NCBI GenBank assembly: GCA_902489215.1
Contig: CABTZE010000088.1
Coordinates: forward strand, 1-8,015
DNA: 8,015 nucleotides
Direction of reading: 5' to 3'
Origin: an uncultured Brevibacterium sp.
Lineage (GTDB): Bacteria; Actinomycetota; Actinomycetes; Actinomycetales; Brevibacteriaceae
Position numbers and translations under genes: made by a program. Below are positions 7,623 to 8,015 of the stretch, piece by piece; the stretch's first letter is position 1; the number at the start of each line of letters is the position of its first letter. Below the pieces are notes generated by a model, which was given only the letters and a program-made list of their open reading frames with translations, did not search any database and was not told the DNA's origin.

Positions 7623-7628
7623 CCTCTT
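7623..7628 (-). promoter_or_regulatory. Ribosome-binding site that fixes the start of the 60-residue membrane protein
   Basis: On the minus strand AAGAGG lies six bases before the ATG at 7616. It overlaps the five-codon extension that would be made from the GTG at 7631, which argues against that longer start. Confidence 0.7.
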
Positions 7629-7657
7629 CACTAAAGCGGATTAGGACGTTTGGCGCC

Positions 7658-7663
7658 AGTCTA
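7658..7663 (-). promoter_or_regulatory. Candidate -10 box for the small membrane-protein gene
   Basis: On the minus strand this reads TAGACT, fitting TANNNT, 41 bases before the chosen start codon. The -35 position holds only a poor match, so the call is tentative. Confidence 0.3.
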
Positions 7664-7676
7664 CCCCGTCCAGCGT

Positions 7677-7685
7677 TTATCCACA
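7677..7685 (+). other. Single DnaA-box match
   Basis: TTATCCACA is an exact match to the classical DnaA-box consensus (TTWTNCACA). It lies in the 180-bp gap between the dnaB end and the small membrane-protein gene, close to the predicted promoter of the latter. I saw no second box or AT-rich unwinding region nearby, so it is not an origin. It may be a titration or regulatory site, or chance. Confidence 0.35.
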
Positions 7686-7796
7686 CTTTTCTGGGTGGGC
7701 TCTCAGGTGCCGGTTCGGTAACGTTCCGAGGCCCGAGGTGCCGCCCGCCTCCCGCTGCCAGGTGCCGCTCGCTGGCCGCCACCACACCCCAGTCCG

Positions 7797-8015
7797 TCAC
7801 CGCGGCATGTTTGCAAAGCGCGACTTCGCGCCCTGGAATGCGACGGTGATTTCGCCGGTGGGTCCGTTTCGGTGCTTGGCGACGATGATCTGCGCTTCAC
7901 CTGCCGACGGTGATTCGGGATCGTACACGTCTTCGCGGTGGATCAGCAGAACCATGTCGGCGTCCTGTTCGATCGAACCGGATTCACGCAGGTCGGACAC
8001 CATGGGGCGTTTGTC
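7797..8015 (-). CDS. dnaB: Replicative DNA helicase DnaB, C-terminal end (partial)
   Basis: The last 72 residues of the hexameric helicase that unwinds DNA ahead of the replication fork; the gene runs off the right edge. The fragment starts DKRPMVSDLRESGSIEQDAD and continues with VLLIHRED, then IIVAKHRNGPTGEITVAFQG and SRFANM at the end. These match the final strands of the RecA-like ATPase domain. The KHRNGPTG hairpin carries the Lys and Arg finger that reach the ATP site of the neighbouring subunit, and SGSIEQDAD is the conserved segment before it. The Walker motifs lie outside the window. Nothing suggests an intein or truncation in the visible part. Transcription heads toward the small membrane-protein gene, 180 bases downstream. 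Confidence 0.93.
   Translation of the reverse strand, partial: DKRPMVSDLRESGSIEQDADMVLLIHREDVYDPESPSAGEAQIIVAKHRNGPTGEITVAFQGAKSRFANMPR

Noticed and set aside
7677..7685. A replication origin or DnaA-box cluster near dnaB
   Set aside because: Only one box was found, and there is no AT-rich unwinding region, dnaA or dnaN in the window.

Overview
The window is chromosomal DNA of a high-GC Gram-positive bacterium (Actinomycetota). The evidence is strong G/C preference at third codon positions, long antisense shadow reading frames, short TANNNT -10-like boxes, and a fadA-fadB pair that closely resembles the mycobacterial trifunctional beta-oxidation enzyme. I cannot fix the genus. Nothing indicates a prophage, plasmid, CRISPR array or intact insertion sequence. 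Most of the window is ordinary metabolic and housekeeping sequence.

Layout. Positions 2-43 (+) hold the last 13 codons of an OmpR-type response regulator, probably KdpE. Uridine kinase udk follows at 158-769 (+). It converges on a SulP-family anion transporter with a C-terminal STAS domain (801-2330, -). The transporter diverges from fadA (2440-3648, +) across a 109-bp region holding two inverted repeats: a perfect 10-bp palindrome of TetR-operator type, and an 8-8-8 inverted repeat over the likely fadA -10 box. fadA is followed 11 bases later by fadB (3660-5816, +). Together they should encode the beta and alpha subunits of a soluble enoyl-CoA hydratase / 3-hydroxyacyl-CoA dehydrogenase / 3-ketoacyl-CoA thiolase complex.

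Downstream of fadB, 5817-6146 holds three things: a very strong stem-loop terminator (5849-5903), a separate long-range hairpin with perfect 15-bp arms (5905-5966), and a 40-codon remnant of a GNAT acetyltransferase (6010-6132, +). All remaining genes are on the minus strand. Reading leftward from the right edge they are the C-terminus of the replicative helicase DnaB (7797-8015), a 60-residue membrane protein with its own terminator, and madL-madM, a two-subunit malonate carrier with overlapping stop and start codons.

Functionally, fadAB degrades acyl-CoA, and madLM would import malonate, which is activated to a CoA thioester once inside. This is a loose carbon-acid theme, not a demonstrated pathway, since no malonate decarboxylase or malonyl-CoA synthetase lies here. 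The items most worth follow-up are the hairpin element behind the fadB terminator, the double inverted repeat between sulP and fadA, and the GNAT remnant with a leaderless-type -10 box. I found no convincing new multi-gene system.
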